The notes: a model not told the origin generated them from the letters alone. A DNA stretch of 18,038 bases from an uncultured Lachnospiraceae bacterium (GCA_910579495.1 CAJTVD010000067.1:1-18038), one strand, 5' to 3'. Counted from the stretch's first letter, positions 1-6,338 are shown. Made by a program: numbers and translations.

Positions 1-188
1 AGGGTGAAACGGAGAATTTTGACATCCTTGGAAGCACGGTGGAATCTGCAATCCAGGCAACGAAAGAGGCGTTGTACGATCTGGAGCATCCAAGGGTATA
101 TACGCCAAGGAGCATAGAGGTTCAGCAGGCCCGCATCAAAGAGGGGGAATTTTACAGGGCGTTTTTGGAGAAGCTGGAGCAGTTATAG
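1..188 (+). CDS. 3' end of an unrecognised gene (partial)
   Basis: The reading frame is open from the window edge (first full codon at base 3) to TAG at 186-188 and gives about 61 residues ending in ..FLEKLEQL. It is hydrophilic and helical in character, with charged stretches such as QQARIKEGEFYRAFLEK, and has no membrane segment. I do not recognise the family. The start lies outside the window. The next 90 bases hold a repeat that recurs after other genes in this array. That the frame is coding is inferred from its length, its codon use and a stop followed directly by a structured gene array. Confidence 0.6.
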   Translation, partial: GETENFDILGSTVESAIQATKEALYDLEHPRVYTPRSIEVQQARIKEGEFYRAFLEKLEQL

Positions 189-246
189 GTGATTTCTCCA
201 ATAAGGCACAGAGTAGATGCTTTTGGCAGATTGTGGAACCGGGGAA
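189..246 (+). repeat. Array repeat copy R0 (diverged)
   Basis: It begins immediately after the stop codon at 188. The block TCTCCAATAAGGCACAGAGT (194-213) matches bases 3024-3043, upstream of copy R3, at 18 of 20 positions. The following GCTTTTGGCAGATTGTGGAA (220-239) resembles copy R2 at 1811-1831. A 30-codon GTG-initiated frame (189-281) overlaps the next start codon; its first residues (VISPIRHRV) parallel MSPIKHRV at 3022. I treat it as repeat sequence, not as a gene. Confidence 0.5.
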
Positions 247-277
247 ATAAAGGCAAAAGGGATTGTGAGGTGGACTC

Positions 278-946
278 ATGAGAATTTCGGCTTTAAGTGC
301 AGTAAATTCTGTAAATACGAAACGCAGTATGCCACTACGCGGCAGGGGGTCTGACTGGTCGATCATTCCAAGTTCCGGGAAAAGCAGTAAATCAAAGGCT
401 GAGTTTACGGATGAGATCAAGGAACTGGCACGGAAGGCTGCGAATACTACAAGCAAGGCAGAACTGGAATATATCCATAGACGGAGGACGGAACTGTGTG
501 CAGAGTATATGTCTGATGTGTCGCCCGACAGGAAGGCGCTGTACCGGCAGGCTGAAAATGCGCTGAAGGGGCAGGGCGGCAATCCGAAATGCCACGGGAG
601 CGGGGAGCTGACGCTGCTTGACTTTCTGGAGGCGGCGGACGGGAGGACGGATAGCCTTGCCGAAAAGAAATTTGCCCTGGCAGGGGGCGGAACGCTGACC
701 TGCCCCATCCTGACAAGCGGGGGATATGGCGCGGACATTTACTACCAGGGCACAAAGGTATTGACATATCTCGGTTCGGGATACGGGTGGGCTTGCGAGA
801 GGACTTCGGCTGAACGGGAAAAGGAAAGGGAATTTTACGGAATCTACTTTAATGAGTACCGCTCCCTAAAGAACGGCAAGGGGGCAGAGTTGGAGGAACT
901 GCCGGATTATCTGGAGGAGAAGCCGTCTTTTGACAGGAAAGCATAA
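278..946 (+). CDS. Unrecognised 222-aa protein
   Basis: The ATG at 278 follows a GAGGTGG ribosome binding site with good spacing. The product has a basic, Ser-rich N-terminus (about residues 1-40), a charged helical middle (45-95) and a glycine-rich segment with aromatic residues (135-170), then a Glu/Lys-rich C-terminal region. There is no signal peptide and no membrane helix. I do not recognise a family. Base composition is GC-richer than the lipoprotein genes that follow. It could be a cytoplasmic accessory or effector-type protein, but nothing in the sequence decides this. The call that it is a real gene rests on length, start signal and codon bias. Confidence 0.65.
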   Translation: MRISALSAVNSVNTKRSMPLRGRGSDWSIIPSSGKSSKSKAEFTDEIKELARKAANTTSKAELEYIHRRRTELCAEYMSDVSPDRKALYRQAENALKGQGGNPKCHGSGELTLLDFLEAADGRTDSLAEKKFALAGGGTLTCPILTSGGYGADIYYQGTKVLTYLGSGYGWACERTSAEREKEREFYGIYFNEYRSLKNGKGAELEELPDYLEEKPSFDRKA

Positions 947-965
947 ATGGGGGTATTTGGGCAAG

Positions 966-1014
966 GCAGGATTCCCCGGCATTCCGGCAGATTGGGGAAT
1001 TGGGGGAGTAGGAA
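966..1014 (+). repeat. Array repeat copy R1
   Basis: This is a 49-bp block starting GCAGGATTCCCC with the core GGCATTCCGGCAGATTGGGG. It lies 20 bases after the stop of the 222-aa gene. It shares roughly four-fifths of its positions with R3 (3045-3093), and the core GGCATTCCGGCAGA is identical in both. It also aligns without gaps to R2 (1798-1846). Confidence 0.7.
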
Positions 1015-1054
1015 CGGCTCTGACATTAAAATGATGAAAGGGTGGAGAGGCAGT

Positions 1055-1480
1055 ATGAAAAAATGTATCATGTTAGTCTTTATATTGGCAGTAGGTATGT
1101 TTAGCATCGTTGGTTGTGGGGATAAGACAGCTAAAAGCAATGCTTCAGATGCAGATGGAGCGGTAACGGATGCCGCTATTGATAATACAGATATGGATAA
1201 AATTGGAGGGGATATTTGCCCGTGCGTAATGGTAAATGGTGTTGTTTATTATGATACTGGCTATAAAAGTTCTCTTGATGACCGTTGCGAAGACATGGAT
1301 GGACAAATCACTTCTGAATGTTCTGCTTCTGAAGTACCGACAGAAGATAATCAGAGCAATTTTGGAAAAGGCTATAACTATCAGTATGGTTCTGTTGAGG
1401 GAACGATTGAGGTTCAAATGACGGATGGAAATTGGTATGTTTTGGCTACAGAGGAAGTAAAAGCTAATTATAAACCATGA
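1055..1480 (+). CDS. Small lipoprotein, conserved unknown family (141 aa)
   Basis: The start is the ATG at 1055 (MKKCIMLVF..), preceded by GGTGGAGAGG; an upstream in-frame ATG at 947 would translate repeat R1 and is rejected. The N-terminus is a lipoprotein signal: KK, a hydrophobic stretch, then the lipobox IVGC with Cys21 as the lipidated residue. A short Ser/Asp-rich linker follows, then a compact domain with CVMVNGVVYYDTG (about residues 55-67) and PTEDNQSNFG (about 99-108). From memory these motifs recur in small lipoproteins of gut Firmicutes with no known function. The product is predicted to be anchored on the outer face of the membrane. Base use is AT-rich compared with the gene upstream. 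Confidence 0.8.
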   Translation: MKKCIMLVFILAVGMFSIVGCGDKTAKSNASDADGAVTDAAIDNTDMDKIGGDICPCVMVNGVVYYDTGYKSSLDDRCEDMDGQITSECSASEVPTEDNQSNFGKGYNYQYGSVEGTIEVQMTDGNWYVLATEEVKANYKP

Positions 1481-1505
1481 AAATAGTACAGTCAGACAAT
1501 ACAGG

Positions 1506-1546
1506 GCAGACATCCCTAGCGTTCCTGCAGACTGAGAACGGGATGG
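1506..1546 (+). repeat. Array repeat copy R4 (most diverged)
   Basis: It lies 25 bases after the lipoprotein stop. The stretch starting GCAGACATCCCTAGCGTTCC and continuing TGCAGACTGAGAACGGGA aligns to the R1/R3 consensus with scattered changes and no gaps in the core. Confidence 0.5.
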
Positions 1547-1571
1547 TTTCGTGTTTTAAGAGAGAAGGTGA

Positions 1572-1787
1572 CATTATAAAAAAGGCAATAAGAAAGATAA
1601 AATATCTTATTATGTTGGTTGGGGTATAGCTTATGGAACATTTGCTGGAGGAATATTTAGTGTTTTGCTTCCAGAGTATTTGTTAGCTGTACTCTGCTTG
1701 GGAATTGCTATCGGTGCAGTGGTTGGTGTGATTTTTGGGAAAAGAAAACTTAGTATGAAGGAACCTCCAGTCTCACATTCCAAATAA
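1572..1787 (+). pseudogene. Small glycine-rich membrane protein, start codon apparently lost
   Basis: A frame opens after TGA (1569-1571) and runs to TAA at 1785-1787. It encodes about 71 residues with two hydrophobic, glycine-rich stretches (YYVGWGIAYGTFAGG and LCLGIAIGAVVGVIFG), followed by a basic end and a soluble tail. This looks like a genuine two-helix membrane peptide. No ATG, GTG or TTG sits at the expected place. After the GAGAAGGTGAC ribosome binding site the bases read ATTAT-AAAAAAGGC; one extra G would give ATG AAA AAA GGC in the right frame. I infer a one-base deletion in the start codon, or a sequencing error. A non-standard start cannot be excluded. Confidence 0.5.
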
Positions 1788-1797
1788 GCAAGAGAGG

Positions 1798-1846
1798 GTA
1801 GGCAACCCCGGCTTTTCAGTAGATTGGGGAATCGGGGAGCAGGGAG
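1798..1846 (+). repeat. Array repeat copy R2
   Basis: It starts 10 bases after the stop of the small membrane protein frame. GTAGGCAACCCCGGCTTTTC followed by AGTAGATTGGGGAATCGGGG aligns without gaps to R1. Confidence 0.65.
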
Positions 1847-1922
1847 AGTTTGGTAAATGGAAAGGTTTTCTTTTGACTGTTTTGGAAAGAAGGCCAAAGC
1901 ATAAACAGGAAGGCTAAATATT

Positions 1923-3005
1923 ATGAAAAGATTGATTACACTAATTATATTGGCGGTTTGTATGTTGGCTCTGCTTGCTGGTTGTTCCAGACAGGAAAAT
2001 GAAATAGGAGATATCAATAATTATACGCCGATTGCTTTGTTGGATGATGCGGTTGTTTATAGCTATATTGATGATGACGGCGCATTGGTAATTGGAGACT
2101 ATGATTTTTCCTCAAAAAAGCAATCAGATACCGGAAGAGTGGAAGAATTTTATATTTCGAGTGGAAAACCTGTAGTTATTGATGATTCCATTGTTTTGCC
2201 CGTAACATTAGGAACAAACGAACATAAACTTTTGATGGTAAACGCTGATTCTGACACATCTGAAATGATATTTAGCGAATTTAATTCTTATCCAATGGAC
2301 GCAGTTTCTATAATGGGTACAGACATTTATATGTTAAGTACCATGAAAGATGATGTAACTACATTAAGTTATATCAGAAAATATAATGAGAATACCGGGA
2401 ATATGGATATCTGCATTGAAAAACAGTTTACAGATATCGCAGGTGAACAGATAACGGCATTTGCCTGTAGCAATGAAAATATTTATGTGCTGGCAAACAA
2501 TATGGAAACAAAAAATGATACCTATATAGAAATTTATGATGGCAAAACATATGATTTACTTGGTAAGGTGTACTTTGAAACCGAATTGACGGATTTTGTC
2601 TCCAATAATGGGATAGTAGAATTTTATTGCTTTGACGGTTACATATACATAAGGAATTTTTCAGATTACGGTGTGATAGGGAAAATAGAGAATGATCAGA
2701 TAAAAACCGTTCTTGAGCTGCCCAATTTGCGTATGGCTTATAATGGTAAAAATACACAGGACGATTACTATGGTTTTTTTGTAAGAGGCGGCAGAGAGTT
2801 TTATCTTTTGGATGTTCATGCTGATATTTTATACAAGACAAGTTTAGAACTATCACAAGATGAAAGCATTCGTAACGCTATTTCTGATGGGAAAAATGTA
2901 TGTATCAGTATTCTTGATGAGAGGGATACGGAGTCTTATACAACAAAACAGACTATTATAATCGATTTCCATGAATTGAAAGAAAAAGCAGATCAAACAA
3001 AGTGA
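1923..3005 (+). CDS. Lipoprotein of 360 aa, beta-propeller-like
   Basis: The ATG at 1923 follows AGGAAGG with suitable spacing. The N-terminus MKRLITLIILAVCMLALLAG followed by Cys21 is a clear lipoprotein signal with lipobox LAGC. The mature part consists of alternating short beta-type segments with repeated Asp/Tyr pairs, for example YSYIDDDGALVIGDYDF, DIYMLSTMKDD and EIYDGKTYDLLGKVYF; this pattern of short strand repeats suggests a propeller-like fold. I see no catalytic motif. The product is probably a surface-anchored binding or sensing protein. It is distinctly AT-rich compared with both flanks, which suggests separate acquisition. Copies of the array repeat lie on both sides (R2 and R3). 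Confidence 0.8.
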   Translation: MKRLITLIILAVCMLALLAGCSRQENEIGDINNYTPIALLDDAVVYSYIDDDGALVIGDYDFSSKKQSDTGRVEEFYISSGKPVVIDDSIVLPVTLGTNEHKLLMVNADSDTSEMIFSEFNSYPMDAVSIMGTDIYMLSTMKDDVTTLSYIRKYNENTGNMDICIEKQFTDIAGEQITAFACSNENIYVLANNMETKNDTYIEIYDGKTYDLLGKVYFETELTDFVSNNGIVEFYCFDGYIYIRNFSDYGVIGKIENDQIKTVLELPNLRMAYNGKNTQDDYYGFFVRGGREFYLLDVHADILYKTSLELSQDESIRNAISDGKNVCISILDERDTESYTTKQTIIIDFHELKEKADQTK

Positions 3006-3044
3006 GAAGGGAATCTATTATATGTCTCCAATAAAACACAGAGT

Positions 3045-3093
3045 GCAGGTATTCCCGGCATTCCGGCAGAGCGGGGAATTAAGGATCAGGAAG
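3045..3093 (+). repeat. Array repeat copy R3
   Basis: It lies 40 bases after the stop of the 360-aa lipoprotein. GCAGGTATTCCCGGCATTCC then GGCAGAGCGGGGAATT gives the best match to R1. It is preceded at 3024-3043 by the 20-bp block also found at 194-213. A 65-codon frame through it (3022-3219) has the parallel MSPIKHRV start, but I regard it as a by-product of the repeat. Confidence 0.7.
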
Positions 3094-3142
3094 AAAACCA
3101 ATAATACACAAACGATAAAGGGAACTGGCGGAGGTAGGCTGA

Positions 3143-3289
3143 TCCCTTGTTCCATATCAGTGTGGGGAGGCGGAGACGCAGACGCAGGTACACGGGGCTT
3201 TGAAGGCTGCCTGCTATGATGCGTTCCGGGCGGCAAGGCAGGAGATAAACGGGATGGAAATGCAGGGTGGCTTTGAAGCGGGGGCGTGA
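3143..3289 (+). pseudogene. 3' remnant of an unrecognised gene
   Basis: A frame open from a TGA at 3140-3142 to TGA at 3287-3289 gives about 48 residues with good coding character, including HGALKAACYDAFRAARQEI and the end GGFEAGA. There is no start codon or ribosome binding site at its front, so it looks like the truncated 3' end of a larger gene. An overlapping frame upstream (3022-3219) may carry the frame-shifted earlier part. The family is unknown. Confidence 0.4.
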
Positions 3290-3441
3290 GGATAGATCAT
3301 TACGGATAATATGCAGAAAATGGAGGGATAAATACAGCCAATAACTGGCAACAAAAGGGGATTCATAAATATCGGTACCACATAGCTGAAACTTTAGGCA
3401 CAACAACCAACAGGAAACAAAGTTTTCATAGGACATGACAC

Positions 3442-3493
3442 AGAAAAGCCAGCGGAGCAGATACCAGTCTGAACTGCTGGCTTTTCTTTTTTT
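3442..3493 (+). terminator. Terminator, 12-bp stem with T tract
   Basis: AGAAAAGCCAGC (3442-3453) pairs perfectly with GCTGGCTTTTCT (3476-3487) across a 22-nt loop, followed by a run of seven T on the plus strand. It ends the plus-strand array and lies just beyond the stop of the minus-strand XRE gene, so it may work in both directions. Confidence 0.8.
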
Positions 3494-3499
3494 GACATA

Positions 3500-3868
3500 C
3501 TACGTCTGTCCGCGCTCTTCACTGGAAGGGGTGGCAGGGGATTCTGCCAGGGCGGCGGCCGTAGCCACCAGCACGGACAGGCTCCTTTCGTCACAGAGCG
3601 GGAGCAGCCTTAACAGCTCCTGGTATGTAGAGCCGGTTCTGTCATGGCTGTCCTGGAAGATACAGTCATCTGCGGATATATCCAGCATCCTGCAGATATG
3701 ATAGAAATTTTCAATGCTTGGGGAACAGCGGCAGCGCTCCAGGTCCTTCTGGAAGGATACGGAATGGTCGAGCAGCTCCGCACACTGCGCCTGGGTCAGA
3801 TGTTTTTTCTTCCTGGCTCTCTTTAAGGCGGCGCTGAAGATCTGGGCATCATTGATGGATAAAGACAT
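3500..3868 (-). CDS. XRE-family transcriptional repressor, Tn916 orf9-like
   Basis: The product is 122 aa. The start is the ATG at 3868, 6 bases after AGGAGGTG; an upstream GTG lies inside that ribosome binding site and is rejected. The N-terminal helix-turn-helix spans about residues 8-65 (FSAALKRARKKKHLTQAQCAELL, then the recognition helix region SFQKDLERCRCSPSIENFYHICRMLDI). A C-terminal helical tail follows (about 80-122) and probably mediates oligomerisation. It is divergent from a sigma-like gene and an HTH gene, as orf9 is in Tn916-type elements, where it is expected to repress transfer or excision functions. Autoregulation through the divergent region is likely but is an inference. 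Confidence 0.85.
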   Translation of the reverse strand: MSLSINDAQIFSAALKRARKKKHLTQAQCAELLDHSVSFQKDLERCRCSPSIENFYHICRMLDISADDCIFQDSHDRTGSTYQELLRLLPLCDERSLSVLVATAAALAESPATPSSEERGQT

Positions 3869-3920
3869 TGTGGTCACCTCCTATAAGTAGTGTATTGCCA
3901 TACCTTGCAAAAGTAAAAAT

Positions 3921-3948
3921 GGTATAGACACACTTAAAAGTAGAGCAA
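3921..3948 (-). promoter_or_regulatory. Candidate promoter of the XRE gene, with possible operator
   Basis: On the minus strand TTGCTC (3943-3948) is separated by 16 bases from TATACC (3921-3926), placing transcription start about 45 bases before the ATG. The half-sites ATACC and GGTAT flank the downstream side (3899-3925), and TACTTTT occurs twice. These are candidate repressor contacts. Confidence 0.4.
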
Positions 3949-4188
3949 TAGCATACTAGGCATCCAGACATCTGGTGAACAAAAAAAAACATGGTTCATC
4001 AGGGTTTTGTTTGGGTGCCTTTTTGCTGCCATGGGAGAGGTACATGGTCTGCAGTGGGGAATTTTCATAAGCCGGGCACCGGCGGGGGGATTGGGTCAAA
4101 AAAATCATAAGCTTCCTGGGGGCATTCTGCGCCCAGCATGGTAGTCTTGTACGCTACTTTTTGGAGGAAGGAATAAATTTATATCAAA

Positions 4189-4230
4189 AGAACGGTTATC
4201 CGGGAAATGAAACGGATAATAGTTCTTTTT
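4189..4230 (+). terminator. Terminator in the leader of the sigma-like gene
   Basis: AGAAC-GG-TTATCCG (4189-4202) pairs with CGGATAA-TA-GTTCT (4213-4226) around a 10-nt loop with a 2x2 internal mismatch, followed by TTTTT. It lies 125 bases before the sigma-like start, so it could attenuate that gene. Confidence 0.6.
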
Positions 4231-4248
4231 CTATTGTATTAAAAAGGT

Positions 4249-4277
4249 TCCTGCAGATAAATCCGTTTTTCTGCAGG
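4249..4277 (+). promoter_or_regulatory. Leader hairpin with 7-bp stem
   Basis: CCTGCAG (4249-4255) and CTGCAGG (4271-4277) form a perfect 7-bp stem with a 15-nt loop between the leader terminator and the ribosome binding site. It has no T tract, so a regulatory or stabilising role is more likely than termination. Confidence 0.4.
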
Positions 4278-4354
4278 AGACATATTATCAGGTGCCGTTC
4301 ACCTCCAATTCCGGGTTTTGCAGCAAAAAATCTGGAATTTAAGGAGGAAAAGCC

Positions 4355-4771
4355 ATGTGGCAGAAAAATAACGGAAAGAGTGAAACGGAGATCTTACAGA
4401 ATCAGTTTACGGCATATCTGGCAACTGCAGTACAGCGCCGCAGGAACGATTATCTACAGCAGATGGACAGGCGCCAGCAGATAGAGAGCCTGACCGAAGA
4501 CTTCATGTTCATGCCGGAATGCAGCATAGAGCAGGACATGCTTCTGGGGCTGCCCGTTCTCATGCAGCTGGAGGACAGCGCGCTTCTCCATGCACTGAGG
4601 GAACTGAGCGAGAGGGAGCGTTACATATTCCTGGCAAGGGCAGTAGACGGGAAAAGCTTTGAGGCGCTGGCAGAGGAAACAGGGATGGGATATAAAGGCG
4701 TGGCATCGGTCTATTATCGGACAGTGCAGAAGATCAAAAGAAAGATAGGGGTGATGAAAAATGAATTTTAA
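4355..4771 (+). CDS. Sigma-70 region-4-like regulator, Tn916 orf7-like
   Basis: The product is 138 aa, starting at an ATG after AAGGAGGAAAAGCC. The C-terminal part (about residues 75-133) is a sigma region-4 helix-turn-helix: LRELSERERYIFLARAVDG followed by SFEALAEETGMGYKGVASVYYRTVQKIKRKI. The N-terminal half is charged and lacks a complete region 2. Related proteins in Tn916-type elements sit beside an XRE repressor and a short HTH protein and are needed for transcription of the excision or transfer genes. The 3' end overlaps the next gene by 11 bases, so the two are translationally coupled. A longer frame over the same DNA (4161-4484) is rejected because its start has no support. Confidence 0.85.
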   Translation: MWQKNNGKSETEILQNQFTAYLATAVQRRRNDYLQQMDRRQQIESLTEDFMFMPECSIEQDMLLGLPVLMQLEDSALLHALRELSERERYIFLARAVDGKSFEALAEETGMGYKGVASVYYRTVQKIKRKIGVMKNEF

Positions 4772-4943
4772 GGAGATGCTTTTACAGGCGAAAGCTGGAA
4801 GGGAGTCGGTGGTCATGGCTTTACTGGAGATGTATAAGCCACTTCTGGTCAAGTATGCGATCATCAATGGAAGGTTTGATGAAGATCTGTATCAGGAACT
4901 GTGCATCATCTTGTTAAAGTGCATTGCCCGTTTCAGGATGTGA
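4761..4943 (+). CDS. Short HTH protein, Tn916 orf8-like (HTH_16 type)
   Basis: The product is 60 aa, starting at an ATG that overlaps the end of the sigma-like gene by 11 bases. The sequence FKEMLLQAKAGRESVVMALL followed by EMYKPLLVKYA and DEDLYQELCIILLKCIARF matches the layout of the short HTH proteins that follow the sigma-like protein in conjugative transposons. These resemble a sigma region 2 split onto its own chain, and the pair may act together. Usual family members are slightly longer, so the last helix may be cut short by the TGA at 4941. In Tn916 this pair is followed by xis and int; here a terminator and a convergent cluster follow. Confidence 0.8.
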   Translation: MNFKEMLLQAKAGRESVVMALLEMYKPLLVKYAIINGRFDEDLYQELCIILLKCIARFRM

Positions 4944-4988
4944 CATATGGGAAAGGATTGCTGCATTTCCATAATGTGGCATGAGAGG

Positions 4989-5022
4989 GAAAAGCGCCGG
5001 AGCATATTGCCCGGCGCTTTTC
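4989..5022. terminator. Bidirectional terminator between convergent operons
   Basis: GAAAAGCGCCGG (4989-5000) pairs perfectly with CCGGCGCTTTTC (5011-5022) across a 10-nt loop: a 12-bp GC-rich stem with T/A-rich outer ends usable from both strands. It separates the plus-strand HTH gene from the end of the minus-strand cluster. Confidence 0.85.
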
Positions 5023-5044
5023 TGGAATCTGTTTCACTTACAGG

Positions 5045-5374
5045 TCAATCCACAAATGTATTTGGCTCAGAAAAGAGTTTCTGCAATTTGCTGGCCAGAT
5101 CCATGCGTGAGGTACAACGGATATCCCGGATAGGACCATAATTATTCATCTGTTCATCTATACTTTTAAAACTGATACGGAAATCGCTGCCGCCATCATG
5201 GGTGATCCAGATGCGTCTTCTGGTGGCAGGGTCAACCGCAATGATCCAGAGACTGTGCAGCCTGTCTACATAAGTAGGACATGTAAGGTGCCAGCAGCTC
5301 CGGTCATCATATTGGAAACCAGAAACTTCCGCCATCCGTTTTTCCAATACGGAATAAAGGGCTTTGTATTTCAT
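5045..5374 (-). CDS. Unrecognised 109-aa protein
   Basis: The ATG at 5374 overlaps the stop of the upstream gene as ATGA, with AGAGAGGT as ribosome binding site. The product is soluble and mixed alpha/beta. Distinctive stretches are WHLTCPTYVDRLHSLWIIAVDPATRR and WITHDGGSDFRISFK. There is no signal peptide or membrane segment. It is the last gene of the minus-strand cluster. The four-base overlap with the DUF4313 gene indicates co-translation. I cannot assign a function. Confidence 0.7.
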   Translation of the reverse strand: MKYKALYSVLEKRMAEVSGFQYDDRSCWHLTCPTYVDRLHSLWIIAVDPATRRRIWITHDGGSDFRISFKSIDEQMNNYGPIRDIRCTSRMDLASKLQKLFSEPNTFVD

Positions 5375-5745
5375 GTGCCATACCTCTCTTTCCAGTCATG
5401 CAGATATGTGCAGTACCCTTTCGGGTCGATTTCCTGCAGGATTTCCGGGCGGAACCGGTATTCCGGGTACTGGCAGTATCCGCTCCGGGCATATGTACCG
5501 GTGGGAACTGCCAGCCCATGCCGTATGATCCACGCCAGGATTTCTTCGCCGTTATTGTTGGTGTCGATAAAGGCGCAGTTTTGAGGACGGACGGAATCCA
5601 GATTGACGGTGAGGACATTCCAGGGTTCCGGTTCCCCGTTCTCCCAGGAAGTCATAGTGACGGCAAGGTTCCCTTCCATATAGGAAGCGATCTTCAGCTC
5701 AATCTTATAGGTGGTTCCATATTTCTCCAAATCAAATGTTTTCAT
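5371..5745 (-). CDS. DUF4313-family protein
   Basis: The product is 124 aa, starting at the ATG at 5745 after AAAGGAAACA. The sequence MKTFDLEKYGTTYKIELKIA, the segment GEPEPWNVLTVNL and the hallmark CAFIDTNNNGEEILAWI match my recollection of DUF4313, a family found in accessory regions of Lachnospiraceae and other Clostridia. The end carries YCQYPEYRFRPEIL, also typical. The molecular function is unknown. It is coupled to the downstream 109-aa gene by an ATGA overlap. Confidence 0.8.
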   Translation of the reverse strand: MKTFDLEKYGTTYKIELKIASYMEGNLAVTMTSWENGEPEPWNVLTVNLDSVRPQNCAFIDTNNNGEEILAWIIRHGLAVPTGTYARSGYCQYPEYRFRPEILQEIDPKGYCTYLHDWKERYGT

Positions 5746-5770
5746 ATTGTTTCCTTTCTGTGTGTCTGTA

Positions 5771-6304
5771 TTATGCTGCTGTTTTTGGCATGTCCTGCGC
5801 CGGAAGGAGGATCACTCCTTTCTCCACTTCCGCAGGCGCCCATGTATCGTCTTTCCACATACAGCCGCTTGCAACATTGTAAAACTTAGGCGCTTTGGGT
5901 GGATTTCCAAAACATTCATCATCCAGGTACAGACAGATATGCCTGTCATAAAAGGGGATCAGTGCCTGATGGATCTGCTCTTTCAATGCCAGGGCAAGCT
6001 GGTCGATCTCTGCAATATCCTGGCGTTTAAAAGCGGCTGAAGATATCTGTTTCAGGATGCCGGACTGGTCAACAGTTGACTGGATCAGTGGCTGTGCTTC
6101 ATCCATAAAATCAGCACGGATACGGATATTTTCAAATGCGATCTGTTTTACATAGGCTGTAGCGGTGGAGCTGATATTATGCCGCAGTTCATCAAAAGGT
6201 TTTTTATATTTGGTTTTTAATGTTTCCAGAGATGCCACGGCAAGGTTCCTTTTCAAAAGGTCAAGGTATTCTTCCAGTGCTTTTCGCAATTCAGTGCTTT
6301 CCAT
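5771..6304 (-). CDS. Unrecognised helical protein (177 aa)
   Basis: The start is the ATG at 6304, with TTGGAGGAATCAT in front; an in-frame TTG seven codons upstream lies before that ribosome binding site and is rejected. The first 125 residues are highly helical with heptad-like spacing (ELRKALEEYLDLLKRNLAVA, AFENIRIRADFMDEAQPLI, IAEIDQLALALKEQIHQALI) and are likely coiled coil. The C-terminal part carries CFGNPPKAPKFYNVASGCMW, a Cys/Pro/Trp-rich segment of unknown role. There is no signal peptide or transmembrane helix. The layout suggests a structural or adaptor protein. Confidence 0.7.
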   Translation of the reverse strand: MESTELRKALEEYLDLLKRNLAVASLETLKTKYKKPFDELRHNISSTATAYVKQIAFENIRIRADFMDEAQPLIQSTVDQSGILKQISSAAFKRQDIAEIDQLALALKEQIHQALIPFYDRHICLYLDDECFGNPPKAPKFYNVASGCMWKDDTWAPAEVEKGVILLPAQDMPKTAA

Positions 6305-6338
6305 ATGATTCCTCCAATCGTTCAAAATTCAGTCTGCT

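Larger units (their letters stand above)
3949..4354. other. Non-coding divergent region with hairpins
   Basis: No supported gene lies here. It holds an imperfect hairpin CTGGTGAAC/GTTCATCAG (3972-3980 and 3994-4002) around an A9 run, a CTGGGGGC/GCGCCCAG hairpin (4116-4123 and 4129-4136), and the terminator and CCTGCAG hairpin listed separately. A GGAGGAAGG purine box at 4163-4171 is not followed by a normal start codon. A 39-codon frame from ATG 3991 lacks a ribosome binding site. Confidence 0.5.

Noticed and set aside
947..1054. Upstream extension of the small lipoprotein
   Set aside because: It would translate repeat R1, and the lipoprotein signal with its own ribosome binding site begins at 1055.
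966..3093. CRISPR-like array
   Set aside because: The repeats are diverged, irregularly spaced by whole genes, and there are no cas genes.
3290..3441. Short frames between the gene remnant and the terminator
   Set aside because: No start signal or recognisable protein was found; nothing supportable in this interval.
3991..4110. Possible 39-codon leader peptide from the ATG at 3991
   Set aside because: No ribosome binding site precedes it; the start lies next to an A9 run inside a hairpin.
4161..4484. 107-codon frame across the sigma-gene leader
   Set aside because: It starts at TTG without a proper binding site, crosses a terminator hairpin and overlaps the well-supported sigma-like gene in another frame.
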